A stretch of DNA of 28,255 nt from a virus. Under the pieces are notes generated by a model. That model saw nothing but the letters and a program-made list of their open reading frames with translations, was not told where the DNA came from and ran no database searches. The DNA lies in the IMG/VR virus record IMGVR_UViG_3300043466_000983, positions 1 to 28,255 of that record. One strand, written 5' to 3'. Numbering within the stretch: position 1 is the first letter of the stretch; every line of letters begins with the position of its first letter. Shown piece by piece: positions 1-5,696 of the stretch. Both the position numbers and the translations under genes were made by a program.

Positions 1-36
1 ATTTCACAAATCTTTCGGAAATGTTCCTATAGGGGC

Positions 37-64
37 TTGACATTGGGCCGGGATGGGGTAGGAT
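37..64 (+). promoter_or_regulatory. Sigma-70-type promoter for the rightward small-gene cluster
   Basis: A perfect TTGACA (37-42) is followed after 16 bases by TAGGAT (59-64), which matches four of six positions of the -10 consensus. Transcription would begin near base 71, about 50 bases before the first well-supported start codon (122). It faces the tightly packed + strand genes and is the only clear housekeeping-type promoter I see in the window. Inferred from sequence only. Confidence 0.65.
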
Positions 65-107
65 GTGGGCGTGGTCGGGGCGACCACACCGCGCGGCCCG
101 GACTGGC

Positions 108-134
108 CGAGGAGACACACGATGAAGAACACGA
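108..134 (+). repeat. Duplicated translation-initiation segment, copy 1
   Basis: These 27 bases, covering the ribosome binding site (GAGGAGA), the spacer and the first codons (MKNT), recur identically at 328-354. The initiation region of one gene appears to have been copied to the next, although the two proteins differ after the first four residues. A shorter related string (aggagaca, then ATGA) precedes the gene at 1425. Confidence 0.85.
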
Positions 135-319
135 ACACCGAATTGACCGTCGATCAGGCTGCGAACGAAGCAGCAGCCGAAGCACGCGCAACTGCATTGA
201 ACGCCGCTTTGAATGATGCGCTTCGTGCCGCTTTGAATGTTTTGACTGCGCGTGGAGTGCTTGCGGAATTGACCGTCACGCTGCTTGATGGTCGTCAGTT
301 CCAGCGAGACAACTTCTAA
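122..319 (+). CDS. Small alanine-rich protein of unknown function
   Basis: A 65-residue protein that I do not recognise. I chose the ATG at 122 because GAGGAGA lies eight bases upstream and the same initiation region is reused at the next gene. The longer reading from 65 would start at the promoter -10 and has no ribosome site. The first two thirds are very rich in alanine and short charged residues (AAAEARATALNAALNDALRA) and should form one amphipathic helix. The last 20 residues look like a small beta hairpin. It is the first gene behind the promoter, so it should be transcribed early and strongly. Possible roles include a host-takeover or regulatory peptide, but nothing in the sequence shows which. 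Confidence 0.6.
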   Translation: MKNTNTELTVDQAANEAAAEARATALNAALNDALRAALNVLTARGVLAELTVTLLDGRQFQRDNF

Positions 320-327
320 CTCCAAAA

Positions 328-354
328 CGAGGAGACACACGATGAAGAACACGA
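328..354 (+). repeat. Duplicated translation-initiation segment, copy 2
   Basis: Second exact copy of the 27-base segment at 108-134, 220 bases downstream. It supplies the ribosome site and first codons (MKNT) of the gene starting at 342. Confidence 0.85.
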
Positions 355-677
355 TCAAGGCCACGGTGGAAGAGATCATCAACCATCACACCCGGCTCAA
401 CGGGCCGACAGAGGATCAGCGCATGCGCCAATGCGCGGAGGCGATCCAGAGCCGCGCCGGGGTCGGCCCCGCGCAACTGGAAGCCGTGCATGTGTACCTC
501 GCAGCCTGCCGCATCCTTGAGCAGCGGCGAGCCGAGTTCAACCGCGCAGGCGACGGCATGCCGGAACTTCAGGCCGAGGCCGCGCTAGACCGCGCCCATA
601 GCGCGTGGATTGAAGCGGAGTCGCACCTGCTGCGCCTGTGCGCCAATGTGGAAGTGGAGGTCGCTCATGCGGTGTGA
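342..677 (+). CDS. Small hypothetical helical protein
   Basis: An 111-residue protein without a family I recognise. The start at 342 is set by the GAGGAGACACACG ribosome site of the duplicated initiation region. An upstream in-frame ATG at 285 lies inside the preceding gene and is unlikely. The chain is mostly helical and charged, with repeated Ala/Glu/Arg stretches (RILEQRRAEFNR, AALDRAHSAWIEAESHLL) that could form a coiled coil or helical bundle. Its last bases overlap the next gene by 11 bases, which suggests translational coupling. A DNA- or protein-binding accessory role is possible but not shown. Confidence 0.65.
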   Translation: MKNTIKATVEEIINHHTRLNGPTEDQRMRQCAEAIQSRAGVGPAQLEAVHVYLAACRILEQRRAEFNRAGDGMPELQAEAALDRAHSAWIEAESHLLRLCANVEVEVAHAV

Positions 678-870
678 CCGCAAGCCGAGCGTGCCGGGAA
701 CGGGCGACCGCAAGCCGTTGTGCGGCTTCACCCCGATCCGCTCGCATCTAGAAGCCGCGAAGGCGTTGGGCATGACATCGCATCAACTCCGGCACGCCGA
801 GCAGAAGTTGCTGCTGAAACTACGCGAGGCGTTGACCGTCTACGGCTATGACCGAAAGGAGAACCGATGA
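667..870 (+). CDS. Small sigma-70 region 4-like helix-turn-helix protein
   Basis: A 67-residue protein. Residues 28-56 (HLEAAKALGM, then TSHQLRHAEQKLLLKLREAL) follow the pattern of sigma-70 region 4: a helix, a turn at Gly-Met-Thr, a recognition helix with a conserved Glu, and a Lys-Leu-Arg ending. In sigma factors this part reads the -35 element and contacts the flap of RNA polymerase. Here it stands alone, with a short basic N-terminus (MRCDRKPSVP) containing two Cys. The start at 667 has GGAGG just upstream. The gene overlaps its upstream neighbour by 11 bases and the next by ATGA. By context it could be a transcription modulator, for example a switch to late genes. It could also be a plain HTH protein of other descent, since the similarity is judged by eye. 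Confidence 0.6.
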   Translation: MRCDRKPSVPGTGDRKPLCGFTPIRSHLEAAKALGMTSHQLRHAEQKLLLKLREALTVYGYDRKENR

Positions 871-1004
871 GCAATTACCCGGCTGGATTCAATCACGATG
901 ACTGGTTTGATGATCGGCCCGCGCCGGAGCCTGAAGAGGTGGACGGCGAGCCAGAGCCGCTAGACGAACCGGAGCCTGACGCATTCCCACGGGAGGAGCC
1001 ATGA
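867..1004 (+). CDS. Tiny acidic proline-rich protein
   Basis: A 45-residue reading frame. It starts with ATG inside the stop codon of the previous gene (ATGA, 867-870) and ends in the start of the next (ATGA, 1001-1004). AAGGAG lies six bases upstream, so translation is well supported even though the gene is short. The product begins MSNYPAGFNHDDWFDD and continues as a strongly acidic run of Pro-Glu pairs (EPEEVDGEPEPLDEPEPDAF). Such a chain is probably disordered. Small acidic phage proteins sometimes mimic DNA or bind basic host proteins. That is only a possibility here, because no family is recognised. Confidence 0.65.
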   Translation: MSNYPAGFNHDDWFDDRPAPEPEEVDGEPEPLDEPEPDAFPREEP

Positions 1005-1414
1005 CCTACCGCGACACCAGCCGAGCCGCCTACGCGACCGCGCAGATCGGCGAGAACGAGGAGCGCGTTCTGTCGTTCGTGAAATCCTCGGGCAGCCACG
1101 GGGCTACCTGCGACGAGGCCATCCGCACGCTTGGGATGCAGCACCAGTCTGCTTCCCCGGCGTTCACCACGCTAGAGCGCAAGGGCTGGCTCCTGCGAAC
1201 CGACCGCCGCCGGACGACCGGAACGGGCAGCGCGGCAGCCGTCTACATCTACACAGAACCCGGGACTCTGTTTTCAAGTCCACGGACAGGGCGAGCCGAT
1301 GGACTACGAGCCGCGATTCGTGCAGCGATTGCTGCGCGAGCATCGGGCGACTGGACAGCGTTCGATGATGCGGTGGGCGCGTTGCCTGCCGCCGAGCGCA
1401 AGAGACTGAACTAG
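1001..1414 (+). CDS. Winged-helix DNA-binding protein
   Basis: A 137-residue protein. Residues 18-85 look like a winged helix: NEERVLSFVKSSGSHGAT (helix 1 and turn), CDEAIRTLGM (helix 2), QSASPAFTTLERKGWLLRT (recognition helix), then an Arg-rich wing (DRRRTTGTG) and a closing strand (AAAVYIYTEPG). Small phage proteins of this layout are common and usually annotated as MarR-like or winged-helix regulators. The C-terminal third is an Ala-rich helix pair (GLRAAIRAAIAARASGD, then FDDAVGALPAAER). GGGAGGAG precedes the ATG at 1001. Together with the sigma-4-like gene upstream it may form a regulatory pair, which is inference. Confidence 0.7.
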   Translation: MTYRDTSRAAYATAQIGENEERVLSFVKSSGSHGATCDEAIRTLGMQHQSASPAFTTLERKGWLLRTDRRRTTGTGSAAAVYIYTEPGTLFSSPRTGRADGLRAAIRAAIAARASGDWTAFDDAVGALPAAERKRLN

Positions 1415-1424
1415 GAGACACCCC

Positions 1425-1625
1425 ATGAGACTGCACCTGACCGAAGATGAAGCGAAGTTTTTGGAGACACGCCTGCGCTTGACGGTGATGAACGAGCGCG
1501 GCCAAGACAGTTTGCACGCCGAGCGCATCCTCGACGCGCTCACCGACTCGCGCCGACTGCGAAGCGCGACTGACCACATTACGGAGATGTTCGCCGACCT
1601 GTACCCGGCGGGAGGCCGCGAATGA
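1425..1625 (+). CDS. Small hypothetical helical protein
   Basis: A 66-residue protein that I do not recognise. It starts MRLHLTEDEAKFLETRLRL, a beta strand followed by a helix, and continues as two further helices rich in Leu, Arg and Asp. The start at 1425 is supported by AGGAGA nine bases upstream, a shortened version of the initiation segment used at 122 and 342. The stop overlaps the next start (ATGA at 1622-1625). No catalytic motif or membrane segment is visible. Confidence 0.65.
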   Translation: MRLHLTEDEAKFLETRLRLTVMNERGQDSLHAERILDALTDSRRLRSATDHITEMFADLYPAGGRE

Positions 1626-1741
1626 AGCGCAGCGAGTCCTACCTTGACTTCTGGCTGGGGTTTGCGTTCGGCTCCCTGTCCGTCGCCGCGTTCCTCGCGG
1701 GAACTTGGGCTAACGGAGTACTCTTGGAGTTCATCCCATGA
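1622..1741 (+). CDS. Tiny single-span membrane protein
   Basis: A 39-residue frame between two ATGA overlaps (1622-1625 and 1738-1741), with GGGAGG upstream. The peptide starts MKRSESYLDFW and then has one hydrophobic stretch (LGFAFGSLSVAAFLAGTW), enough for a single membrane helix with the basic end probably in the cytoplasm. The coupling on both sides makes it very likely to be translated. Its role is unknown. Small phage membrane peptides can act in superinfection exclusion or lysis control, but the sequence does not decide this. Confidence 0.6.
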   Translation: MKRSESYLDFWLGFAFGSLSVAAFLAGTWANGVLLEFIP

Positions 1742-2073
1742 CTCCCATTCAGACCGCTGCCGACATCCTATCCACGATCCCGCAGGTCGCAGCCTGTTGT
1801 AGCCCAGCCGCTACGCAGCCAGTCAACTGCAACGCGCTAGGTGCGCTTCGCGAGGCCGTAGCGAATGCAGCCGACGAGGAAGAGATTCAGACCCGCATCC
1901 TCGCCCGGACGCTGCCTGTCCTGCGTGCCAATGTGATCCGCATGCAGGCGCAGGCCGATGGGGATGCCGTCGCCAACGGCGGCACGCCAAACGGCACTAG
2001 CGAGGAATGGCTACGGCAGGCGCGTGAACTGCTGCTTGCCGTCGAGGCCCGTCTAGGAGTCACCAATGATTGA
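1738..2073 (+). CDS. Small hypothetical protein
   Basis: An 111-residue protein of no recognised family. The N-terminal 35 residues contain three Cys in a Ser/Ala/Pro-rich segment (AACCSPAATQPVNC), and the rest is helical with many Ala, Glu and Arg. The start overlaps the preceding stop (ATGA), and GGAG lies nine bases upstream. The end overlaps the next gene by eight bases. No motif supports a function. Confidence 0.6.
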   Translation: MTPIQTAADILSTIPQVAACCSPAATQPVNCNALGALREAVANAADEEEIQTRILARTLPVLRANVIRMQAQADGDAVANGGTPNGTSEEWLRQARELLLAVEARLGVTND

Positions 2074-2566
2074 ACCAATGCAAATCGTGGCCGTCTGCTC
2101 GCTGATTATGGCCGGAGCCGTGGTGTACATCTTGCTGACGCGAGGCCGTATCCCAGAGATGCGGATCGTGCTGCCGGGTGATCCGATGCACAATACCTCG
2201 CAGGAAGCACCGATCCCGTGGCACTCCAATCGACTCCCACGCGATGCCACGCACATTGCTTGGATTATGCACGGGCATGGCGAGATTGGACGGGTTCACA
2301 CGCTGTATGTGCAGACGCTTGAGAGCCTGAAGCACGAGGTGGCCGCCAGCAAGTCCCCGTGGGGGCCGATTATCACGCACTCCATCGAACTTGAATGCGA
2401 TATCCGCGACCGGGGCTGCACGCCAGACGGCGAACTGCTGTACGCCGTCGCCCGAATCGACGGCGACGGCAACGAGTACTGGCTAGGCAAGCGCGGCGAC
2501 TGGGTAAACCGCTGGTCAGCCGATGCGTCGATCTACGATGTATTCGGCGCGGACTCGCACCGCTAG
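2066..2566 (+). CDS. Membrane-anchored hypothetical protein
   Basis: A 166-residue protein with one N-terminal membrane segment (residues 6-24, QIVAVCSLIMAGAVVYILL) followed by Thr-Arg-Gly-Arg. The bulk of the protein is soluble and on one side of the membrane. The soluble part contains a His-rich patch (AWIMHGHGEIGRVH) and a C-terminal block rich in Asp, Gly and Trp (IDGDGNEYWLGKRGDW) that looks like beta hairpins. AGGAG lies six bases before the ATG. I do not recognise a family. It closes the main rightward run, before the terminator at 2628. An anchored accessory or exclusion protein is possible. Confidence 0.6.
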   Translation: MIEPMQIVAVCSLIMAGAVVYILLTRGRIPEMRIVLPGDPMHNTSQEAPIPWHSNRLPRDATHIAWIMHGHGEIGRVHTLYVQTLESLKHEVAASKSPWGPIITHSIELECDIRDRGCTPDGELLYAVARIDGDGNEYWLGKRGDWVNRWSADASIYDVFGADSHR

Positions 2567-2627
2567 CCGCTACAATCATTCTGCTGCGCGGTCGCCCCCA
2601 TCACTACACCGCGCATGCGGGTGTCTC

Positions 2628-2665
2628 GCCCCTGCCGTACTTCCGTGCGGTAGGGGCTTTTCTTT
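2628..2665 (+). terminator. Rho-independent terminator
   Basis: A 13-bp stem (2628-2640 paired with 2645-2657, two G-U pairs, no mismatch) with a four-base TTCC loop is followed by TTTTCTTT (2658-2665). It should end transcription of the rightward cluster. On the opposite strand the hairpin is not followed by a T run, so it should not stop the leftward operon. Confidence 0.85.
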
Positions 2666-2678
2666 GTACGCTGCGCGC

Positions 2679-2966
2679 ATGGCAAGGAAGCCACCACCAC
2701 GCCCACCATCAATTACAGACATGCTGCGCGATGTAGCGGACACTCTGCGCGACATGAACGCGCACGGACTCGCCGGGGATGTCGAGGCCGCTAGCGAATC
2801 GCTCCGCACCATGCTCGACCTGACCAAGTTTGGCGACTGCCTGTTCGGGGATGAGATACGCAACATCCTGAACATCCGGCACGCGCTCCGGCCACGGAGA
2901 GGCACGGCAATCGACCCGATGCACGGGCAGCGCAAAGATCGCCGCGCACGCCGTCCGATGCGTTAG
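2679..2966 (+). CDS. Small basic-ended hypothetical protein
   Basis: A 95-residue reading frame that starts 13 bases after the terminator T run, so it would need read-through or its own promoter. No ribosome site precedes the ATG at 2679. An upstream in-frame ATG at 2523 would run through the hairpin and overlap the previous gene in another frame. The product starts MARKPPPRPP, has a plausible amphipathic helix region (ITDMLRDVADTLRDMNAHGL) and ends in a very basic tail (QRKDRRARRPMR). Its stop overlaps the stop of the convergent late operon by three bases. It may be real because the protein looks well composed, but expression is uncertain. Confidence 0.45.
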   Translation: MARKPPPRPPSITDMLRDVADTLRDMNAHGLAGDVEAASESLRTMLDLTKFGDCLFGDEIRNILNIRHALRPRRGTAIDPMHGQRKDRRARRPMR

Positions 2967-4327
2967 ACGGTCACTAGCGTGTCGGCGAGCGTGTTGGTTC
3001 CGGTCAGCGGCAGGTAGATGCCTTGACGCTCTGCACCCACCCACCGTGCGAAGCCCTTCATAAACAAGCCCGTCGTGCTTGGATCGCTCACAGCCGCGAT
3101 GGTTCCCGAGTCGCCCGCCGCCCAATCGGTCGTGCCACAGGTGATGAGGACGGAAGGGCCAGCCGCATAGAGCCGGGTCATGGGGGCCAGCACTAGTTCA
3201 TCAATCATCAGCGTGCCGCTAGATGCGATGGCCGTGGTGCTGTAGATGTCGAGGTACAGCGTGGTCGGCAGCGCAGACTTGGCGATGCTGAAGGTGACGC
3301 TTTGCAGGGCGTAGGTCGTGGTCAGGCTAGCGAGGTTCAAGGTGATCGCAGTTCCGACCACCGTGCCCGACGCATCACGCAGCGCAACGCCGACCGTTCC
3401 GGTAGTCGATGCAGCCACGCGAGCGTAGAAGGTGAGCGCGTAATCAGTCTCGGCCTGCACGCTCGTAGGTGCGCCGGAGCCGGACGCAATCTGCTGCCGA
3501 ATGCGCGTGAGAGTCGAGCCGTTGCCGACGAACTGGAGCGCGTAGGTTCCACGGCATGGCGTGCTGCCCTGCGTCACCTGCGTACCAGCCGATCCCGTCA
3601 CAATCGTCCACGCACGCGGCGTGTTGCTGCTCCAACTCTCAAAGTCGCCGTTGGCAAGGATGCTCACGCCGGGTGCGCCGACGCTAGCCGTAATGCTCGC
3701 GCTCGTCGCCTGCACCGTGGTGTTCAGGCCCGAGCCACCCGGCCACGCGATGTTGTTCGCTGCGTAGGACGCAAATCCTGTGAAGGCAAAGGTGGCCTCG
3801 CCGAAGTTGCCGATGTCGCCGCCCACCGTGCAGTTCATGCGGATGGTTTCGTTGTACATCTCCTGCAAGTACAGGCTAGATGAGGCCGGACGGTAGGCGC
3901 GAACCAGAACCGTGCCCGTGCCTTGATTGCCGCTCGTCGCGGTGTAGGTAACGCTGCTCGTACCGACAGCCTCAAACTTGTAGGACTCCGAAATCATCTG
4001 GTCGCGCAACTTGCGGAGAGCCGTCGCTAGCGTGCCGTCGTATGCGCCATAGAGGTCGCGCATGTCGTTGATGATCGTGGCCGTGATGCTCTGTTGAATC
4101 GCCGCGTACACGGGCACGCCGAGCGTGGAAGAAAGGCCAGTCGAATAGTTTGTCAACGGCGCGAGGTTTGCCGTGTCCTGACGGAACTGCGTGCCTTCGT
4201 ACAACGACAAGACCGTATCAATGTTGTTTCCGATGTCCCACAGCGGCTGCGTGACGGTATAGACATTGTTCGCATATCCGAACAGCGATCCGAGGCGCGC
4301 ACCGAAGTCTGGAAGTTGGCTAGGCAT
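2963..4327 (-). CDS. Structural protein with CBM-like domain (paralogue of the gene at 11403-12683)
   Basis: A 454-residue protein at the end of the late operon. Residues 1-120 are mostly helical. Residues 125-210 are beta rich (VTYTATSGNQGTGTVLVRA, ETIRMNC, WPGGSG). Residues 223-383 look like a carbohydrate-binding, jelly-roll type domain of the CBM4/9 kind, opening with LANGDFESW and containing a Trp-rich entry (PRAWTIVTG) and a closing MIDELVL. The C-terminal 70 residues (CGTTDWAAGDSG, GIYLP) also match the paralogue. The shared order of ETIR[MI].C, WPGGSG, NG.F[ED]S, W.[AI]GD and the final G[IE].LP shows common descent. A virion surface or tail-tip protein that touches host glycans is likely. 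No ribosome site is evident before the ATG. Confidence 0.7.
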   Translation of the reverse strand: MPSQLPDFGARLGSLFGYANNVYTVTQPLWDIGNNIDTVLSLYEGTQFRQDTANLAPLTNYSTGLSSTLGVPVYAAIQQSITATIINDMRDLYGAYDGTLATALRKLRDQMISESYKFEAVGTSSVTYTATSGNQGTGTVLVRAYRPASSSLYLQEMYNETIRMNCTVGGDIGNFGEATFAFTGFASYAANNIAWPGGSGLNTTVQATSASITASVGAPGVSILANGDFESWSSNTPRAWTIVTGSAGTQVTQGSTPCRGTYALQFVGNGSTLTRIRQQIASGSGAPTSVQAETDYALTFYARVAASTTGTVGVALRDASGTVVGTAITLNLASLTTTYALQSVTFSIAKSALPTTLYLDIYSTTAIASSGTLMIDELVLAPMTRLYAAGPSVLITCGTTDWAAGDSGTIAAVSDPSTTGLFMKGFARWVGAERQGIYLPLTGTNTLADTLVTV

Positions 4328-4336
4328 GCGGGCAGT

Positions 4337-4672
4337 TTAGCCTTCGGCAGCCCACTTTCCGATAGGACATGCCTCGGCTGGCAACCGCACCTTCAGCCCG
4401 GTGAAGCAGCCGCATTGCTTGCAGCGCGAGCCGTCCCATTGGTCGCAGCCCTTGCAGATCGCTAGCCGCCGCTCGGACATTGGGCTGTCGGCGGTCACGG
4501 AGGCCACAAGCACGGACGGGACGGCTTTGATGTAGTCCACGATGCCCGGGCGGCTATTGCTTGCATGTGGGCAGGACGCGCACACCCCAACCGAAGGTTT
4601 GCCGCCAAAATGCCCCACAGCGCAGCATCCGCCAGACGGCACGCCACAGTCGCTCCAATGCTTGCAGTTCAC
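4337..4672 (-). CDS. Cysteine-rich probable zinc-ribbon protein
   Basis: A 111-residue protein with 12 cysteines. I place the start at the GTG at 4672, which overlaps the preceding stop as GTGA. A longer reading from a TTG at 4750 would overlap the upstream gene by 82 bases. N-terminal pairs (CKHWSDC, GGCC, CASC) form one cluster. The C-terminal part (RLAICKGC, then CKQCGCFTGLKVRLP, then CPIGKW) follows a zinc-binding pattern that recurs in phage proteins: CxxC, CxxCGC, a basic hydrophobic strand, and CP[LI]GKW. It should hold one or two zinc ions. A structural or assembly role is suggested by its place among the last tail genes, but the function is not known. Confidence 0.7.
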   Translation of the reverse strand: MNCKHWSDCGVPSGGCCAVGHFGGKPSVGVCASCPHASNSRPGIVDYIKAVPSVLVASVTADSPMSERRLAICKGCDQWDGSRCKQCGCFTGLKVRLPAEACPIGKWAAEG

Positions 4673-5385
4673 GAAATCACCGCAGTCCAAGATACCCCGA
4701 GTTGCCCGGATGGGTTGCGATGCGAATAGGTTCCCATCGGGCTGTTGCAACCGCTTGCAATCAATCTGTCAGACCAACTGCCCTGCGTAAATGTCGGAGA
4801 ACCAAATTGCGCCCAGCATGGAAGTCCGTTTCCAAGTTGTTCTTCCGTGATACCAACAAAGCAATAGAGCGGCTTGCTTGTGTTATTGAATGACGGATCT
4901 GGAGGAATGGCTACTTGCCTGCGTGAGACTCCAACTGACACCGTGGTGTCAACGCCCCAACAAACAAATACACCCTTCTGCGATCCGTAATTGAAGATGC
5001 CCGATTCATCCGCTGCGTCTGGAATCAGAACTGCACCAAACACGACTAGGAACAGTTCAACAAGTGATCCGGACACATTCACTTGCCCAGCAGAAAACCG
5101 ATGCAATGGATGTGCTGCCTTGTATGGCGTTGAACTAGAACAACCCGTCCATACGGTTCGATGATCTTGATTTGCAAAAATGCTGCTGCTATAGACACAG
5201 CCCGCGCAATCCGACGCAGCCTCTAGTCGCACGGAAAATGATCCGGAAACAAGTCTGCTAGTTCCGTAGTAGTTCAGCAGTCCCGACATCGACACGGAAC
5301 AGTTGAACGCTGACGGCAGGCTAGTGCATTTGTTGCATGCCCCTGTTTGAGTCACACAGCAGCACTCGGCGAGCCTCTGGCTCAC
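4669..5385 (-). CDS. Cysteine-rich hypothetical virion-associated protein
   Basis: A 238-residue protein that I do not recognise. The GTG start overlaps the preceding stop (GTGA, 5382-5385). It has 13 cysteines, with a dense N-terminal group (CCC at 8-10, C17, C20, C29) and pairs at 60/63. The rest is Ser-, Val- and Gly-rich and appears to be all beta. The base composition is clearly lower in GC than most of the operon (57 of 120 bases, 48 %, at 4801-4920). That suggests a separately acquired gene. Its position between a small beta protein and the zinc-ribbon gene, near the tail tip genes, makes a surface or tail-fibre-associated role plausible, with disulfides or metal holding the fold. Confidence 0.6.
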   Translation of the reverse strand: MSQRLAECCCVTQTGACNKCTSLPSAFNCSVSMSGLLNYYGTSRLVSGSFSVRLEAASDCAGCVYSSSIFANQDHRTVWTGCSSSTPYKAAHPLHRFSAGQVNVSGSLVELFLVVFGAVLIPDAADESGIFNYGSQKGVFVCWGVDTTVSVGVSRRQVAIPPDPSFNNTSKPLYCFVGITEEQLGNGLPCWAQFGSPTFTQGSWSDRLIASGCNSPMGTYSHRNPSGQLGVSWTAVIS

Positions 5386-5696
5386 TCAAACACTCCAGAG
5401 CCGACCACCGAAAGCACGCCACCCGTTCCCGCCCATCCTCGCAGTTCGTGACCGTCCGGAATGAGGATGTCATTCAGCGTGAGGAAGTTGTACCCGGTGA
5501 TGTCGTAGTGATAAACGATGTAGTCGCCTACCTGTGCGAAGGCTCGGCCCGCCGTCACGGCAAGCCAGAAGTGCGCCGTGCTGTTGAGGCTGTTGCTGAC
5601 CGTGATGCTCTTGAAGTAATACGAGCCGCCCGATGCGATCAGCAGCGGAGACTCCGTATCGGTCATCATCTTTCGCAGGAGGAAGGGCGTACTCAT
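5382..5696 (-). CDS. Small beta-rich tail-associated protein
   Basis: A 104-residue protein whose start overlaps the stop of the large hub gene as ATGA (5693-5696) and whose stop overlaps the next GTG. After a short helical start (MSTPFLLRKMM) the chain alternates strands and turns (GGSYYFKSITVSNS, HFWLAVTAG, DYIVYHYDITGYNFLTLND), with a final Gly-rich strand (AGTGGVLSVVGSG). This looks like a single beta sandwich similar in size to small tail-tip or head-decoration modules. No specific family is recognised. Tight coupling to the hub gene suggests that it is part of the same tail-tip assembly. Confidence 0.6.
   Translation of the reverse strand: MSTPFLLRKMMTDTESPLLIASGGSYYFKSITVSNSLNSTAHFWLAVTAGRAFAQVGDYIVYHYDITGYNFLTLNDILIPDGHELRGWAGTGGVLSVVGSGVFE

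Noticed and set aside
65-121. Upstream start for the first gene
   Set aside because: The ATG at 65 lies at the promoter -10 and has no ribosome site, whereas the ATG at 122 has a strong one.
1-3000. Frequent CTAG tetranucleotides
   Set aside because: I counted about 12 in the first 3000 bases, close to what base composition predicts. It is not depleted as in many bacteria, but not an excess that needs explanation.
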